A stretch of DNA of 34,908 bases, taken from positions 1 through 34,908 of the forward strand of contig CANKKB010000004.1 of NCBI GenBank assembly GCA_947482555.1, in the 5' to 3' direction. Position numbers and translations under genes: made by a program. The DNA is from Burkholderiaceae bacterium (GTDB lineage: Bacteria > Pseudomonadota > Gammaproteobacteria > Burkholderiales > Burkholderiaceae). Below are positions 23,071-31,332 of this stretch, in pieces (position 1 is the first letter of the stretch; every line of letters starts with the position of its first letter). The notes under the pieces were generated by a model. The model made no database searches and was not told where the DNA came from. It saw only the letters and a program-made list of their open reading frames with translations.

Positions 23071-23256
23071 ATGAAACTGACCGTTTTTCGCTACAAAGTC
23101 TGGGATCATCAAGATGATAACCAAGCTCAAATACCCCCTTATTACGCTATTCGGGAATATATTGAGCAATTAGAGGGGGCATCTGTAATTGAAGATGACT
23201 ATTTAGAAGTAGATGAGTCTGATCTTGATGTTTTTGGAAGAATATCTACTATTTAG
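23071..23256 (+). CDS. Small acidic hypothetical protein
   Basis: 61 residues: MKLTVFRYKVWDHQDDNQAQ, then IPPYYAIREYIEQLEGASVI and an acidic tail EDDYLEVDESDLDVFGRIST. It has no signal or membrane segment. It resembles small 'YKVWD' proteins I have seen in related genomes, but no function is known. The secreted protein gene begins nine bases downstream, so they probably share a transcript. Confidence 0.65.
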   Translation: MKLTVFRYKVWDHQDDNQAQIPPYYAIREYIEQLEGASVIEDDYLEVDESDLDVFGRISTI

Positions 23257-23265
23257 GCCTAAAAA

Positions 23266-23604
23266 ATGAAAGTCGCCATGCCAATAATTCGTGCAGTATC
23301 GTTGTTTACTTTTTTATTATTATTATCCCACCAGCTATTTGCTCAAGCAATCTCGAAGGACTATCAAAAAATTTGTATGCGCGAGCAAGTATCTGAACAT
23401 CAGGGTACTAAGGGGAAAGCGCTAACTGAAGATGACTTCACAACTTATTGCAGCTGCCAGGCTGAATACATTTCTCAAAATGCGACTAAGCAACAAGTAA
23501 ATGAACTACTGAAAAATCCAAAAGCTAAGCCCGAATGGTTAAAAGTGATTGAGTTAAAGGCCATGAAATCCTGCATTCCCTCCGACTCAAAGATGCGTAC
23601 TTAG
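23266..23604 (+). CDS. Secreted Cys-containing hypothetical protein
   Basis: 112 residues. The signal peptide (AVSLFTFLLLLSHQLFAQ) predicts export. The mature part has a helical pattern with four Cys, in YQKICMREQ, TTYCSCQAEYISQNATKQQV and MKSCIPS, which could form two disulfides. Motifs with Y-C-x-C followed by a helical tail occur in many small periplasmic proteins without assigned roles. It follows the 61-residue gene closely. Confidence 0.7.
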   Translation: MKVAMPIIRAVSLFTFLLLLSHQLFAQAISKDYQKICMREQVSEHQGTKGKALTEDDFTTYCSCQAEYISQNATKQQVNELLKNPKAKPEWLKVIELKAMKSCIPSDSKMRT

Positions 23605-23708
23605 TAATCTAGTATTCCTGCAACTGAATTAAGGTTACTGTACGTTAATAACAAATTGGTAATTTTGCTAAGGTCTTTATTCATTGAGTAATTAACCCTA
23701 TTTTCTCG

Positions 23709-24335
23709 ATGAATCAAAACTCCTTATTTAGAATTGATCCTGACCAATGTAGGCTAAATCTATTAGCCAAGGATGGGTCTGTTAACTACTATCCAGAATT
23801 TATAAGTGCGACAGACAGCGCTAAATTAATAGATAAACTGAAAGAGTCACTTCGATGGGAGGTAGATCAGCTCATCATGTTTGGGAAATTAGTATCAACA
23901 CGTCGTAAAGTAGTGTGGATAGGAGATCAGAATTGTGCTTATACCTACTCTGGAGTAAGCAAACAACCTCAAGCATGGACCCCAGAACTACTACTCATAA
24001 AAAATCAGCTAGAAAAACTTTCCGATTCAGTATTTAACTCTTGTCTACTCAATCTCTACCATGATGGTAAAGATGGAATGGGCTGGCATAGTGACAATGA
24101 AAAAGAGCTTGATACACAGTCTCCCATTGCCTCATTAAGCCTTGGTGCTAGCCGTAAATTTGCCTTCAGGCACAAGAAAGATAAAACAACTGCCTCCCTT
24201 ATCCTAGAAAATGGTAGCGCTCTCATCATGTATCCGCCCACTCAGAATTTTTGGCACCATGCATTACTAAAAACGAAAACCATTCATACATCTCGAATCA
24301 ATTTGACCTTTAGAAAAATTAATCACTCATCATGA
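23709..24335 (+). CDS. AlkB-like 2-oxoglutarate/Fe(II) dioxygenase
   Basis: 208 residues, full length for the compact AlkB2/3-like type. The iron ligands are His127 and Asp129 in GMGWHSDNE and a distal His (183/184) in FWHHALLK; 2-oxoglutarate is held by Arg196/Arg202 in SRINLTFRK. Nucleotide-recognition features such as RRKVVWIGD, YTYSG and NLYHDGKDGMG are typical. It is expected to reverse methyl damage in nucleic acids. The stop overlaps the ATG of the downstream FAD-oxidoreductase relic (ATGA), showing the two were once coupled. Confidence 0.92.
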   Translation: MNQNSLFRIDPDQCRLNLLAKDGSVNYYPEFISATDSAKLIDKLKESLRWEVDQLIMFGKLVSTRRKVVWIGDQNCAYTYSGVSKQPQAWTPELLLIKNQLEKLSDSVFNSCLLNLYHDGKDGMGWHSDNEKELDTQSPIASLSLGASRKFAFRHKKDKTTASLILENGSALIMYPPTQNFWHHALLKTKTIHTSRINLTFRKINHSS

Positions 24336-25043
24336 GTAAAAACCAACCCAAAGGAACAAGTGTAGCCGTCATTGGCGCTGGTATTTCAGGGCTAAGCTGT
24401 GCAACTCAGTTAAAAGCACTGGGCTACCAAGAACAGCTCTACGAGAAAATTCGGGGGGGTCAGTGGTCGTATGAGTACTCGCAATGAAGATAATTGGTCG
24501 GTAGACCATGGAGCCCAGTATTCCTTCTATGAATTCACCTGGCAAATATTTAACTAAGAGCCTACCTATTGCCTTGAATCAAATAATTGATCAATTACCT
24601 ATCGCCAAGATAAATGGCACCTGCGCAGCCTAGAGAAGGGGGATATTGTGCAGCAATATGAATGGCTTGTTTTAGCGCTACCTGCACCACAATCTGTGGC
24701 TCTTGCTAAACCGATAGATAAATCAATTCAGAGGCTAGCTACCAAAGCGCATATGCAGGGCTGTTGGACAGTGATGGCAAGTTTTACCGAAAATTTAAAT
24801 CTACCCCTTGATGCCGCTTTTATCAATGATGAAATTATTAGCCTGATTTCTCGAAATAACTCTAAGCCAAAGCGTATGGGCCTAGAGAGTTGGATAATTC
24901 ATACCAATCTACCGTCCGGCTTTAGCCTCCAAGAGGATCTAAAAATAGGATTTTGTAGCGATTGGCTCAATGGAGGTAGAGTTGATGACGCTTGGCTCAG
25001 TGGTTATAAATTAGCCCCCCAGATTGAAAGTGTGAAAAATTAA
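24332..25043 (+). pseudogene. Relic of a renalase-like FAD-dependent NAD(P)H oxidoreductase
   Basis: From ATG 24332 the frame reads a Rossmann FAD motif, VAVIGAGISGLSCATQLKAL, and stops near 24487. A second frame carries GGVSGRMSTRNEDNWSVDHG followed by AQYSFYEF, the family's next conserved block; the switch is at the run of seven G near 24454-24460. Most of the central region is then deleted, and a third open segment (about 24612-25043) carries YEWLVLALPAPQSVALAK, NNSKPKRMGLESWIIHTN and FCSDWLNGGRVDDAWLSG, the family C-terminus. It is inactive: it lacks much of the substrate domain and has at least one frameshift. Confidence 0.82.
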
Positions 25044-25061
25044 ACTTATCGCGAAAATACC

Positions 25062-25445
25062 ATGACAACTAATGCATGTATTGAATTAAAAGATCTGAAG
25101 CTCCAGACCCAAATTGGAACATATGGACCTGGCGCAATAATTCCTAAGCAGCATCTATTAGATTTAACGCTTTGGATTGACCCAAAACTGGTCTTCATCT
25201 CAGAAGACGTCATGGAAAATGTATTTGACTATGATCCTCTGGTAATTGAAATTGATAGGCTAGCTGGAGACGGTCATTATGAAACCCAAGAAAGGCTAAT
25301 GACTCGAATAGTTCATGCTTGCGCACAATATCCTGAAATTGAATCAATGCAAATTAACCTGAGAAAAACTCCGGTTCATTCTGGCTCTGGCTCGCTTGGC
25401 GTTCGCCTCTCAGTAAATAAAACTATCTTAGATGGCTTGCGATGA
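25062..25445 (+). CDS. FolB-like (dihydroneopterin aldolase family) protein
   Basis: 127 residues with the FolB tunnel fold pattern: ELKDLKLQTQIGTYGPGAII, LDLTLWIDPKLVF, NVFDYDPLVIEIDRLA and, near the end, QINLRKTPVHSG with the conserved Lys. However, the Glu expected in the Y-x-x-E segment after the first strand is not seen (it reads TYGPGA), so classic aldolase activity is doubtful. It may be a paralogue with another substrate. Its TGA overlaps the ATG of the ABC ATPase (ATGA), so it belongs to that operon. Confidence 0.72.
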   Translation: MTTNACIELKDLKLQTQIGTYGPGAIIPKQHLLDLTLWIDPKLVFISEDVMENVFDYDPLVIEIDRLAGDGHYETQERLMTRIVHACAQYPEIESMQINLRKTPVHSGSGSLGVRLSVNKTILDGLR

Positions 25446-26089
25446 CCTTACTTCAAACTGAGGAGCTTGGTCGTCGAGTGTCTGCTGATCGCTGGCTGTT
25501 TCGGCATCTTAATATCTCCCTTGCCGCCGGTGAGCAACTTGCTCTTCAGGGTGCCTCTGGGGTGGGCAAATCGACGTTGCTCAATCTCTTGGCAGGTCTT
25601 GATCAGCCCGATGAGGGTCGGCTGCTCTTTGAGGGTAAAGATCTAAAAACAATGGGGGAAAATGAGCATCTCCATCTACGCCGAGTTGCCTTTGGATTTG
25701 TATTTCAGGCATTTCATTTAATGCCACATCTCAATGCTCTACAAAATGTGATGGTCCCATGTTTAATTGCTGGGCTTCCTCTTGACCAAGCAAAAGATCG
25801 TGCTAAGGGCCTTTTAAGCGCATTAGGTTTAGCAGCATCTTATGCGCAATTTCCGGCAGTCTTATCCGGCGGCGAGCAACAACGAATTGCCCTCGCGCGT
25901 GCCTTGGTCCATCATCCAAAAATCGTGCTCGCCGATGAGCCAACCGGTAACCTCGATCCGATTACTGCTGATCTTGCCTTAGAACTTCTGTGCAGTTCTT
26001 GTCGTGAGCACAATGCCGCCTTAGTAATGGTGACCCATTCAGAGAAAGCAGCTGAGCGCCTAGATCGTCGTTTAGTTTTAACAAACTAA
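25442..26089 (+). CDS. ABC transporter ATP-binding protein (AttE/LolD-like)
   Basis: 215 residues, a single nucleotide-binding domain. Walker A is GASGVGKSTLLNLLAGLDQP, the Q-loop is FVFQAFHLMPHLNAL, the signature is LSGGEQQRIALARAL, Walker B is IVLADEPTGNLDP, and the switch His is in MVTHSEKAAE. It belongs to the LolD/MacB/FtsE class that drives MacB/FtsX-type permeases rather than solute uptake. The ATG overlaps the FolB-like stop, and its TAA overlaps the permease ATG. From memory the operon resembles attEFGH of intracellular pathogens. Confidence 0.93.
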   Translation: MTLLQTEELGRRVSADRWLFRHLNISLAAGEQLALQGASGVGKSTLLNLLAGLDQPDEGRLLFEGKDLKTMGENEHLHLRRVAFGFVFQAFHLMPHLNALQNVMVPCLIAGLPLDQAKDRAKGLLSALGLAASYAQFPAVLSGGEQQRIALARALVHHPKIVLADEPTGNLDPITADLALELLCSSCREHNAALVMVTHSEKAAERLDRRLVLTN

Positions 26090-28644
26090 TGCTGTTTTAT
26101 TGGCTACTTTCATCTGCCTTTAAGGCGCAGCCGGGTCGTTGGTTTATAGCGGGTCTTGCAGTAGCTTTGGGTATTACACTTGCCGTCGCAATTCATACCG
26201 TAAATCGTTCAGCGCTAAGCGAGTTTAGTCGTGCCTTAGATCTAGTCAATGGCCAGGCATCTGCCCAAATCGTGATGCCTACCGGTGAATTCTCAGATCA
26301 GCTATACGACCAAATTGTTGCGCAACAAACTGAGCTAGGAATCCGCGCAGTCAGCCCAGTTTTAGAACGCAATACCGCACAAATTCGTGTTCTCGGAATT
26401 GATATTTTTCAGGCAGCCCGAGTATCACCTTCTCTGGTGCCTTTAGTTTCTGAAAATCAAGATCAAGATCAAGATCAAGATCAAGGATTATTTTCAGATG
26501 ATGCTATCTTTTTATCAGCCGCTGCCTTACAAAAGTTGCAATTATCAGTAGGCGACTCCTTGGCACTGGATTACGAAGGGAAGACCGTTCGATTTAAGAT
26601 TGCTGGTACGGTACCGGGCGCGATTGGTCAAGTTATTGCTGTGATGGACTTGGGTTTACTACAGTGGCGCCTTGGAGGCGTTGGTCGGATTAGCCGGCTA
26701 GATGTGCAACTTCTGAATGACAAAGGAATCGAGGAGGTAGCTAAGGCTGTTCAGAACCTCAATCTGGACCTACGTTTAATTAGTGCGCAAGAGCGCGATC
26801 GCCGTGCCTCCAATTTGTCGCGCGCATATCGTGTTAACTTAAATGTTTTAGCGCTCGTTGCCCTTTTTGCAGGCGCTTTTTTGGTCTTTACGACCATCAG
26901 TTTTTCGGTTCTGCGCCAACAATCCCAACTAGCACTTCTGAGTATTTTGGGTGCAAGTCTTCGCTGGATATTTTCATTGGTGCTTGCGCAAGCTGCTGTC
27001 ATCGCTGCTTTAGGAGGTCTGCTAGGTATTGGTCTGGGTCTTACTTTGGCCTTTGTTTTACTGAATATACTTGGCGGTGATTTAGGGGGAGGCTATTTCT
27101 CTGGCGCAGTGCCTCCCTTAGAAATTGATTACGTCGCACTTCTGGGCTTTTGGATCCTTGCTATTGCGGTGGGTTTATTGGCTGCGTATTTTCCAGCAAA
27201 AACTGCCACATCAAAACGCCCCACCGAGCTATTAAGATCTGGCTCTACTGAGCAGGTCTTGCGACCTGTAATGCATCATCGTGTTGCTCTTATTTTCAGC
27301 GTTGCCAGCCTAGTCTTAGCATTTATCCCCGCCATTAATGATCTTCCCCTCGCTGCATACGCTTCAATTGCATGTTTATTATTTGCAGGCTTAGCGCTTA
27401 TTCCATGGTTAGTTCAGCATTGCTTTTCAGCACTCGCTAATAGTTTGTCGCGCTGGCAAAAGCAGCCATCGTCTCTCATTTTTGCAATCTGGCGCTTAGC
27501 TCAAGCACCAGCTAGCGCTGCAGGATTAATTGCAGGTGTAGTTGCTGCTCTTGCCCTTACTGTAGCCATGGTGGTGATGGTTGCTAGTTTTCGAGACTCG
27601 ATGACCCAATGGCTTGACCAAGTATTGCCAGCAGATTTATATGCAAACTTTAAACAGTTAAAGCAAGACAATGAGTTTCTCAAAAACCCCAATCTATTAA
27701 AACGTATGGCGCAAGTTCCAGGTATTGAACGATATGAATTAAGCGTGCAACGTAAGATTCTGTTTCAGTCCGATCGACCCGAGGTCACTTTAATTGCTCG
27801 ACCAATCCAACAGGCTCGTGCAGCAGAAGCTCTACCCTTAATTGGTTCAGTCCATCCCCAAAACTCAACACCAAATCAGCCTGCCTTGCCAGTAGCCTAC
27901 GTATCTGAGGCGATGGTGGATTTATATGATTGGCGTCCCGGTGAAATTCATACCTTACCAGCCTTTAATGGGCAGCAGAACGCCCAAAAAGTCTGGATTG
28001 GAGGCATTTTTCGGGACTATGGTCGACAGCACGGTGCGCTAATCATCGATCTTGCTGCATACCAAAATATGAGTGGCGATCAACAGTATTCGGGTATCGC
28101 GATCTGGCTAGTCAATCAAGCAGATCCAACCACAGTACTTAATGCACTGCGTGTTGCAATTCCCCAGTTTCGTGATCAGGATTTTATTAATCGCAGTAGC
28201 CTACGAGCTCTCTCTTTGACGATTTTTGATCGTAGTTTTGCCTTGACTTATGCTCTAGAAGTCGCCGCTCTTTTAGTGGCACTGTTTGCAGTAGCGACAG
28301 GCTTTGCAGGTCAAGCATTGCTTCGACAGAAAGAATATGCCTTGGTGCATTACTTAGGCCAAACTAGCGCTCAACGCACAAGCTGGATTAGCGCCGAGTC
28401 AGGCCTTTTATTAGGATTAGCAGTTATTTGGGGAGCAATCTTAGGTTTATTAATGAGTCAGATATTAATCCACCGCGTTAACCCACAATCCTTTCATTGG
28501 ACAATGGACACAAGCGTGCCATATCTTGCACTAATTACACTCATGCTGGTCTTGGTTGGCTCAGGGATAGTAGCAGCCTTATGGGCTTCAAAGCGCAATT
28601 TAAATCGAGTAAATTTAATCACTGCATTACGAGAGGAGTGGTAA
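26089..28644 (+). CDS. ABC transporter permease, fused two-unit FtsX/MacB type (AttFG-like)
   Basis: 851 residues. It has an N-terminal membrane helix with LSSAFKAQPGRWFIAGLAVA, a large periplasmic domain, and a cluster of three helices (LVALFAGAFLVFTTISFSVL, then QLALLSILGASLRWI). A second unit follows, with a further helix pair near residues 400-500, another periplasmic domain, and three C-terminal helices. The repeated LAxLGASxR/LVHYLGQTSAQR coupling helices mark two FtsX units in one chain. Lipoprotein or lipid extraction is the usual role of this class. A five-fold ATCAAG repeat encodes (Gln-Asp)n in the first periplasmic domain. The ATG is embedded in the ATPase stop (TAATG). Confidence 0.92.
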   Translation: MLFYWLLSSAFKAQPGRWFIAGLAVALGITLAVAIHTVNRSALSEFSRALDLVNGQASAQIVMPTGEFSDQLYDQIVAQQTELGIRAVSPVLERNTAQIRVLGIDIFQAARVSPSLVPLVSENQDQDQDQDQGLFSDDAIFLSAAALQKLQLSVGDSLALDYEGKTVRFKIAGTVPGAIGQVIAVMDLGLLQWRLGGVGRISRLDVQLLNDKGIEEVAKAVQNLNLDLRLISAQERDRRASNLSRAYRVNLNVLALVALFAGAFLVFTTISFSVLRQQSQLALLSILGASLRWIFSLVLAQAAVIAALGGLLGIGLGLTLAFVLLNILGGDLGGGYFSGAVPPLEIDYVALLGFWILAIAVGLLAAYFPAKTATSKRPTELLRSGSTEQVLRPVMHHRVALIFSVASLVLAFIPAINDLPLAAYASIACLLFAGLALIPWLVQHCFSALANSLSRWQKQPSSLIFAIWRLAQAPASAAGLIAGVVAALALTVAMVVMVASFRDSMTQWLDQVLPADLYANFKQLKQDNEFLKNPNLLKRMAQVPGIERYELSVQRKILFQSDRPEVTLIARPIQQARAAEALPLIGSVHPQNSTPNQPALPVAYVSEAMVDLYDWRPGEIHTLPAFNGQQNAQKVWIGGIFRDYGRQHGALIIDLAAYQNMSGDQQYSGIAIWLVNQADPTTVLNALRVAIPQFRDQDFINRSSLRALSLTIFDRSFALTYALEVAALLVALFAVATGFAGQALLRQKEYALVHYLGQTSAQRTSWISAESGLLLGLAVIWGAILGLLMSQILIHRVNPQSFHWTMDTSVPYLALITLMLVLVGSGIVAALWASKRNLNRVNLITALREEW
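26456..26485 (+). repeat. In-frame hexanucleotide tandem repeat
   Basis: ATCAAG is repeated five times without change, encoding alternating Gln and Asp in the permease periplasmic domain. The unit is six bases, so slippage adds or removes two residues and keeps the frame. Confidence 0.9.
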
Positions 28645-29753
28645 TGTACCAGTGTAATCGCCGATATTTTATGCAAGCACTACTCTTGTCAAACGCCCTC
28701 CCAGTTTCTCAATGGGCAAATTCTGCTTCAGTTGTCTATCCACCTGTTCGTTCCAGAGTGTTGGTATTCCCGAAAGATTATGGAGCACACCCAGAGTTTA
28801 GAACTGAGTGGTGGTATCTCACTGGCTGGCTTGGCTCAGGAGAAAATGTGATGGGATTTCAGATTACTTTCTTTCGCAGTCGTACTCAACATTCATCCGA
28901 TAACCCAAGTCGTTTTGCACCTACTCAACTCCTATTTGCACATGCCGCGTTAGCTATACCAGCAGAAGGTAAATTACGATATGCTGATGTTGCGGGACGA
29001 GTTGGGACTGCAGGCGCCACTTTCAATACCGCCGATACAAAATTATATTTAGCTAATTGGACGATGGAGAGAACTGATAATGATCGTTATCAGTTTTATA
29101 TACCAGCAGATACCTTTACGATACGTCTGGAAGCAATTCCCTCACAGGGTCCAGTTTTAAGGGGAGATCGGGGTTATTCTGCTAAAGGTCCGAGCCCAGA
29201 ACTCGCTAGCTATTATTACAGCCGTCCTCAGCTAGATGTCACAGCCCAAATTGAGATTAAAGAAAAATCGTTAAAAGCCAAGCAAGGCGATCTCATTAAG
29301 TACTCTGGAGTTGGCTGGTTAGATCATGAATGGTCGAGTAGCTTACTGATGCCTGGTGCAGTTGGATGGGATTGGATTGGAATCAATCTTCTCAATGGCG
29401 ATAGCATCATGGCCTTTCGGATAAGAGATCAGGCAGGTAAGACCTTGTTTAGTGAATGGGATCGACGTGATCAAAAAGGTCGAATCCTAGAGCGCCACTC
29501 AAGTGCTATTTGGGAAGCAGTAGGCCAATGGCGTTCGCCGCGATCTCTTGCAAATTATCCAAAAGGCTTTTTAATTCGAGTGGGCAATCAAGAGCTTCGA
29601 TTACAAACCCTGATAGAAGATCAAGAGGTAGATGCTCGCGCTAGTACGGGTGGGTTTTACTACGAAGGTGCGGTAGAAATGAGTCAGAATCAAGTTGTTA
29701 TTGGCCGTGGCTATCTTGAGCTAACTGGATATAGTCAAGCAGTGAAGTTATGA
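28644..29753 (+). CDS. Lipocalin-like CrtC/AttH family exported protein
   Basis: 369 residues from ATG 28644, which overlaps the permease stop (TAATG) and has GAGGAG about six bases upstream; upstream in-frame codons within the permease gene are not part of it. A short signal (FMQALLLSNALPVSQWANS) is followed by HPEFRTEWWYLTGWLGSGEN and FQITFFRSRT, then RPQLDVTAQIEI, GWLDHEWSSSLL and a final RGYLELTGYS. This is the two-lipocalin fold of carotenoid-1,2-hydratase (CrtC)/AttH proteins. With the adjacent ABC genes, it is probably a periplasmic partner that receives a hydrophobic cargo, not a carotenoid enzyme. Confidence 0.88.
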   Translation: MYQCNRRYFMQALLLSNALPVSQWANSASVVYPPVRSRVLVFPKDYGAHPEFRTEWWYLTGWLGSGENVMGFQITFFRSRTQHSSDNPSRFAPTQLLFAHAALAIPAEGKLRYADVAGRVGTAGATFNTADTKLYLANWTMERTDNDRYQFYIPADTFTIRLEAIPSQGPVLRGDRGYSAKGPSPELASYYYSRPQLDVTAQIEIKEKSLKAKQGDLIKYSGVGWLDHEWSSSLLMPGAVGWDWIGINLLNGDSIMAFRIRDQAGKTLFSEWDRRDQKGRILERHSSAIWEAVGQWRSPRSLANYPKGFLIRVGNQELRLQTLIEDQEVDARASTGGFYYEGAVEMSQNQVVIGRGYLELTGYSQAVKL

Positions 29754-29798
29754 CAACTATCATGCTGCAACCAATGGTGAAGACTGAAAAGAAAGTAA

Positions 29799-30515
29799 AT
29801 GAACATTATTAGGATTATTAGCTTATTTACTTTATTGCTTGCTACTCATCTCACGCTGGCACAGCAGACTGCCACGCCAGGTTATATCTCGGTCCCAGCC
29901 AGCGCTGATGGCATCGGCAAGCGCTATATGGATCGTGAAATCTCAGGGGTGATGGGCTGGCAAGGTGCTGCATGGCTTGAGCGGGAGCAGAGGGAGCGCG
30001 AAGAACGTACGGATTTGTTACTAGATGCATTGGCTTTGCAACCAGGTATGGTTGTTGCTGACATTGGCGCCGGTACTGGCTACCTATCTCGTCGCATGGC
30101 ACCGCTTGTGATGCCAGGCGGAAAAATCATAGCGCTTGATTTACAGCCTGAAATGGTAAATTTTCTCCAGACTGGAATGAAACGTTTAGGGCTTTCGCAG
30201 ATCGAAGTAAAGCTGGGCACGGTCAACAATATTAAATTATCTAAAAACTCAATCGATATGGCCATTATGGTCGACGTATACCATGAACTATCCTACCCCT
30301 ATGAGGTAATGATTAGCATCATGCAAGCTCTCAAACCCCGTGGTCGCATCGTCTTCGTAGAATATAAAGCAGAAGATGCGCGCATACCAATTAAGTCCCT
30401 ACATAAAATGAGTGAGGCACAAATTAAGCGGGAAGCAGGTATTTTTGCCCTGGAATGGGAGCGGACTGTGAGTACACTACCATGGCAACATGTTGTAGTG
30501 TTCCGTAAACGATAA
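29799..30515 (+). CDS. Exported class I SAM-dependent methyltransferase
   Basis: 238 residues. An N-terminal signal (IISLFTLLLATHLTLAQQ) precedes a helical lead-in (GKRYMDREISGVMGWQGAAW) and then a standard methyltransferase core. Motif I is VVADIGAGTGYLSRR, the acidic loop is KIIALDLQPEM, and IDMAIMVDVYHELSYPYEVM and LKPRGRIVFVEYK follow. SAM is not normally available in the periplasm, so either the signal acts as a membrane anchor or the protein has lost catalysis. It follows the AttH-like gene by 45 bases, with AAGAAAG as ribosome site, and is probably the last gene of the operon. Confidence 0.88.
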   Translation: MNIIRIISLFTLLLATHLTLAQQTATPGYISVPASADGIGKRYMDREISGVMGWQGAAWLEREQREREERTDLLLDALALQPGMVVADIGAGTGYLSRRMAPLVMPGGKIIALDLQPEMVNFLQTGMKRLGLSQIEVKLGTVNNIKLSKNSIDMAIMVDVYHELSYPYEVMISIMQALKPRGRIVFVEYKAEDARIPIKSLHKMSEAQIKREAGIFALEWERTVSTLPWQHVVVFRKR

Positions 30516-30563
30516 TATTTACGACCTACCCTTACAGTCGCTACACCTTCTAAACATCGCTGC

Positions 30564-30677
30564 TTAATTTGACCAGAGATCAGCTAACCATCGTTTTAAT
30601 TCTTGAAACATAAGCACCAAGCCAACAAAGACTAGTAGAACGATAAATGCTGCAATTAATGATAAAGAATTATTCAT
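30564..30677 (-). CDS. Single-helix membrane microprotein, 37 residues
   Basis: A minus-strand ORF from ATG 30677 encodes MNNSLSLIAAFIVLLVFVGL, then VLMFQELKRWLADLWSN. One clear membrane helix is followed by an amphipathic, Trp-containing tail, a common layout for bacterial membrane microproteins. It begins 20 bases after the fasciclin stop codon on the same strand, so cotranscription is likely. No conserved family recognised; the ribosome site is weak. Confidence 0.5.
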   Translation of the reverse strand: MNNSLSLIAAFIVLLVFVGLVLMFQELKRWLADLWSN

Positions 30678-30697
30678 TAAGCTAAAAAGCTTTCGAA

Positions 30698-31147
30698 TTA
30701 ATTCTTTTTCATATTAAAAATATCAATTGAATCAACAGCATGAATCATGCCATTCGTAGCAATAATATTTTCGATTTTAATGCTCACCTGATTTACGCTC
30801 CGGCCACTCAAGTTAGATTCAATTAATAGATCATCGCCAGCCACGGAGGAATAGTGAGAATTATGAATTTTAGTTGAGGCAAACTCTGGAACAATAAAAT
30901 GATCAATGAAGTCGTTTAATTCCTCTGGATTAGATTCAAGTGACTGAAGATACTCCGGGGAGACTCTACTGAATGCAGTATCAGTTGGTATAAAAAGCGT
31001 AAAAAATCCACCGTTATCAAGCAACCTAAGCCATTCTGATTTTTTAATCAATTTTGTCCAGATTTTAAAAATTCCAGAGCTAATTGCGGTATCAATTAGC
31101 CCACATAAAACACAGCCTTCATAATGCTCATAGGTGCTCGTACTCAT
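30698..31147 (-). CDS. Fasciclin (FAS1) domain protein without export signal
   Basis: 149 residues from ATG 31147 (AAGG is about eight bases upstream; a TTG at 31174 is an alternative). The single FAS1 domain has FFTLFIPTDTAFSRVSPEYL near the first motif, then LNDFIDHFIVPEF and, late, IIATNGMIHAVDSI, the second FAS1 motif. Bacterial FAS1 proteins are nearly always secreted adhesion or polymer-binding proteins, but this one starts STSTYEHYEGCVLCGLIDTA with no hydrophobic signal, so a cytosolic role is suggested. A C-x-x-C near the N-terminus is an extra feature. Confidence 0.85.
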   Translation of the reverse strand: MSTSTYEHYEGCVLCGLIDTAISSGIFKIWTKLIKKSEWLRLLDNGGFFTLFIPTDTAFSRVSPEYLQSLESNPEELNDFIDHFIVPEFASTKIHNSHYSSVAGDDLLIESNLSGRSVNQVSIKIENIIATNGMIHAVDSIDIFNMKKN

Positions 31148-31332
31148 CTTTGGAACCTTATTGTTTTGCTGCAAATCCAGTTAGAAATACATGGGTTTAA
31201 AGTGGTAAGGGAATACCCTTAATTAATATACGCTTTTTGGCGCAAAGCTGTGGAGAGGTGTAATTCCCCTATTAATAGAGTTGCTTTACCAATTGAACTG
31301 AGTTTCTCAATTCTAGTGAGGGTTTACTTTAC

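Noticed and set aside
26751-27002. Minus-strand frame inside the permease
   Set aside because: Arg/Lys-rich shadow of a conserved membrane-helix region with no homology pattern.
28497-28643. Upstream extension of the CrtC/AttH-like gene
   Set aside because: These codons lie within the permease gene in another frame; the ATG at 28644 has the ribosome site and signal peptide.
31255-31313. Second tRNA 5' half after the copy at 31333
   Set aside because: D-arm-like bases are present, but the stem does not pair and a simple hairpin explains part of it, so I mention it only in the repeat entry.
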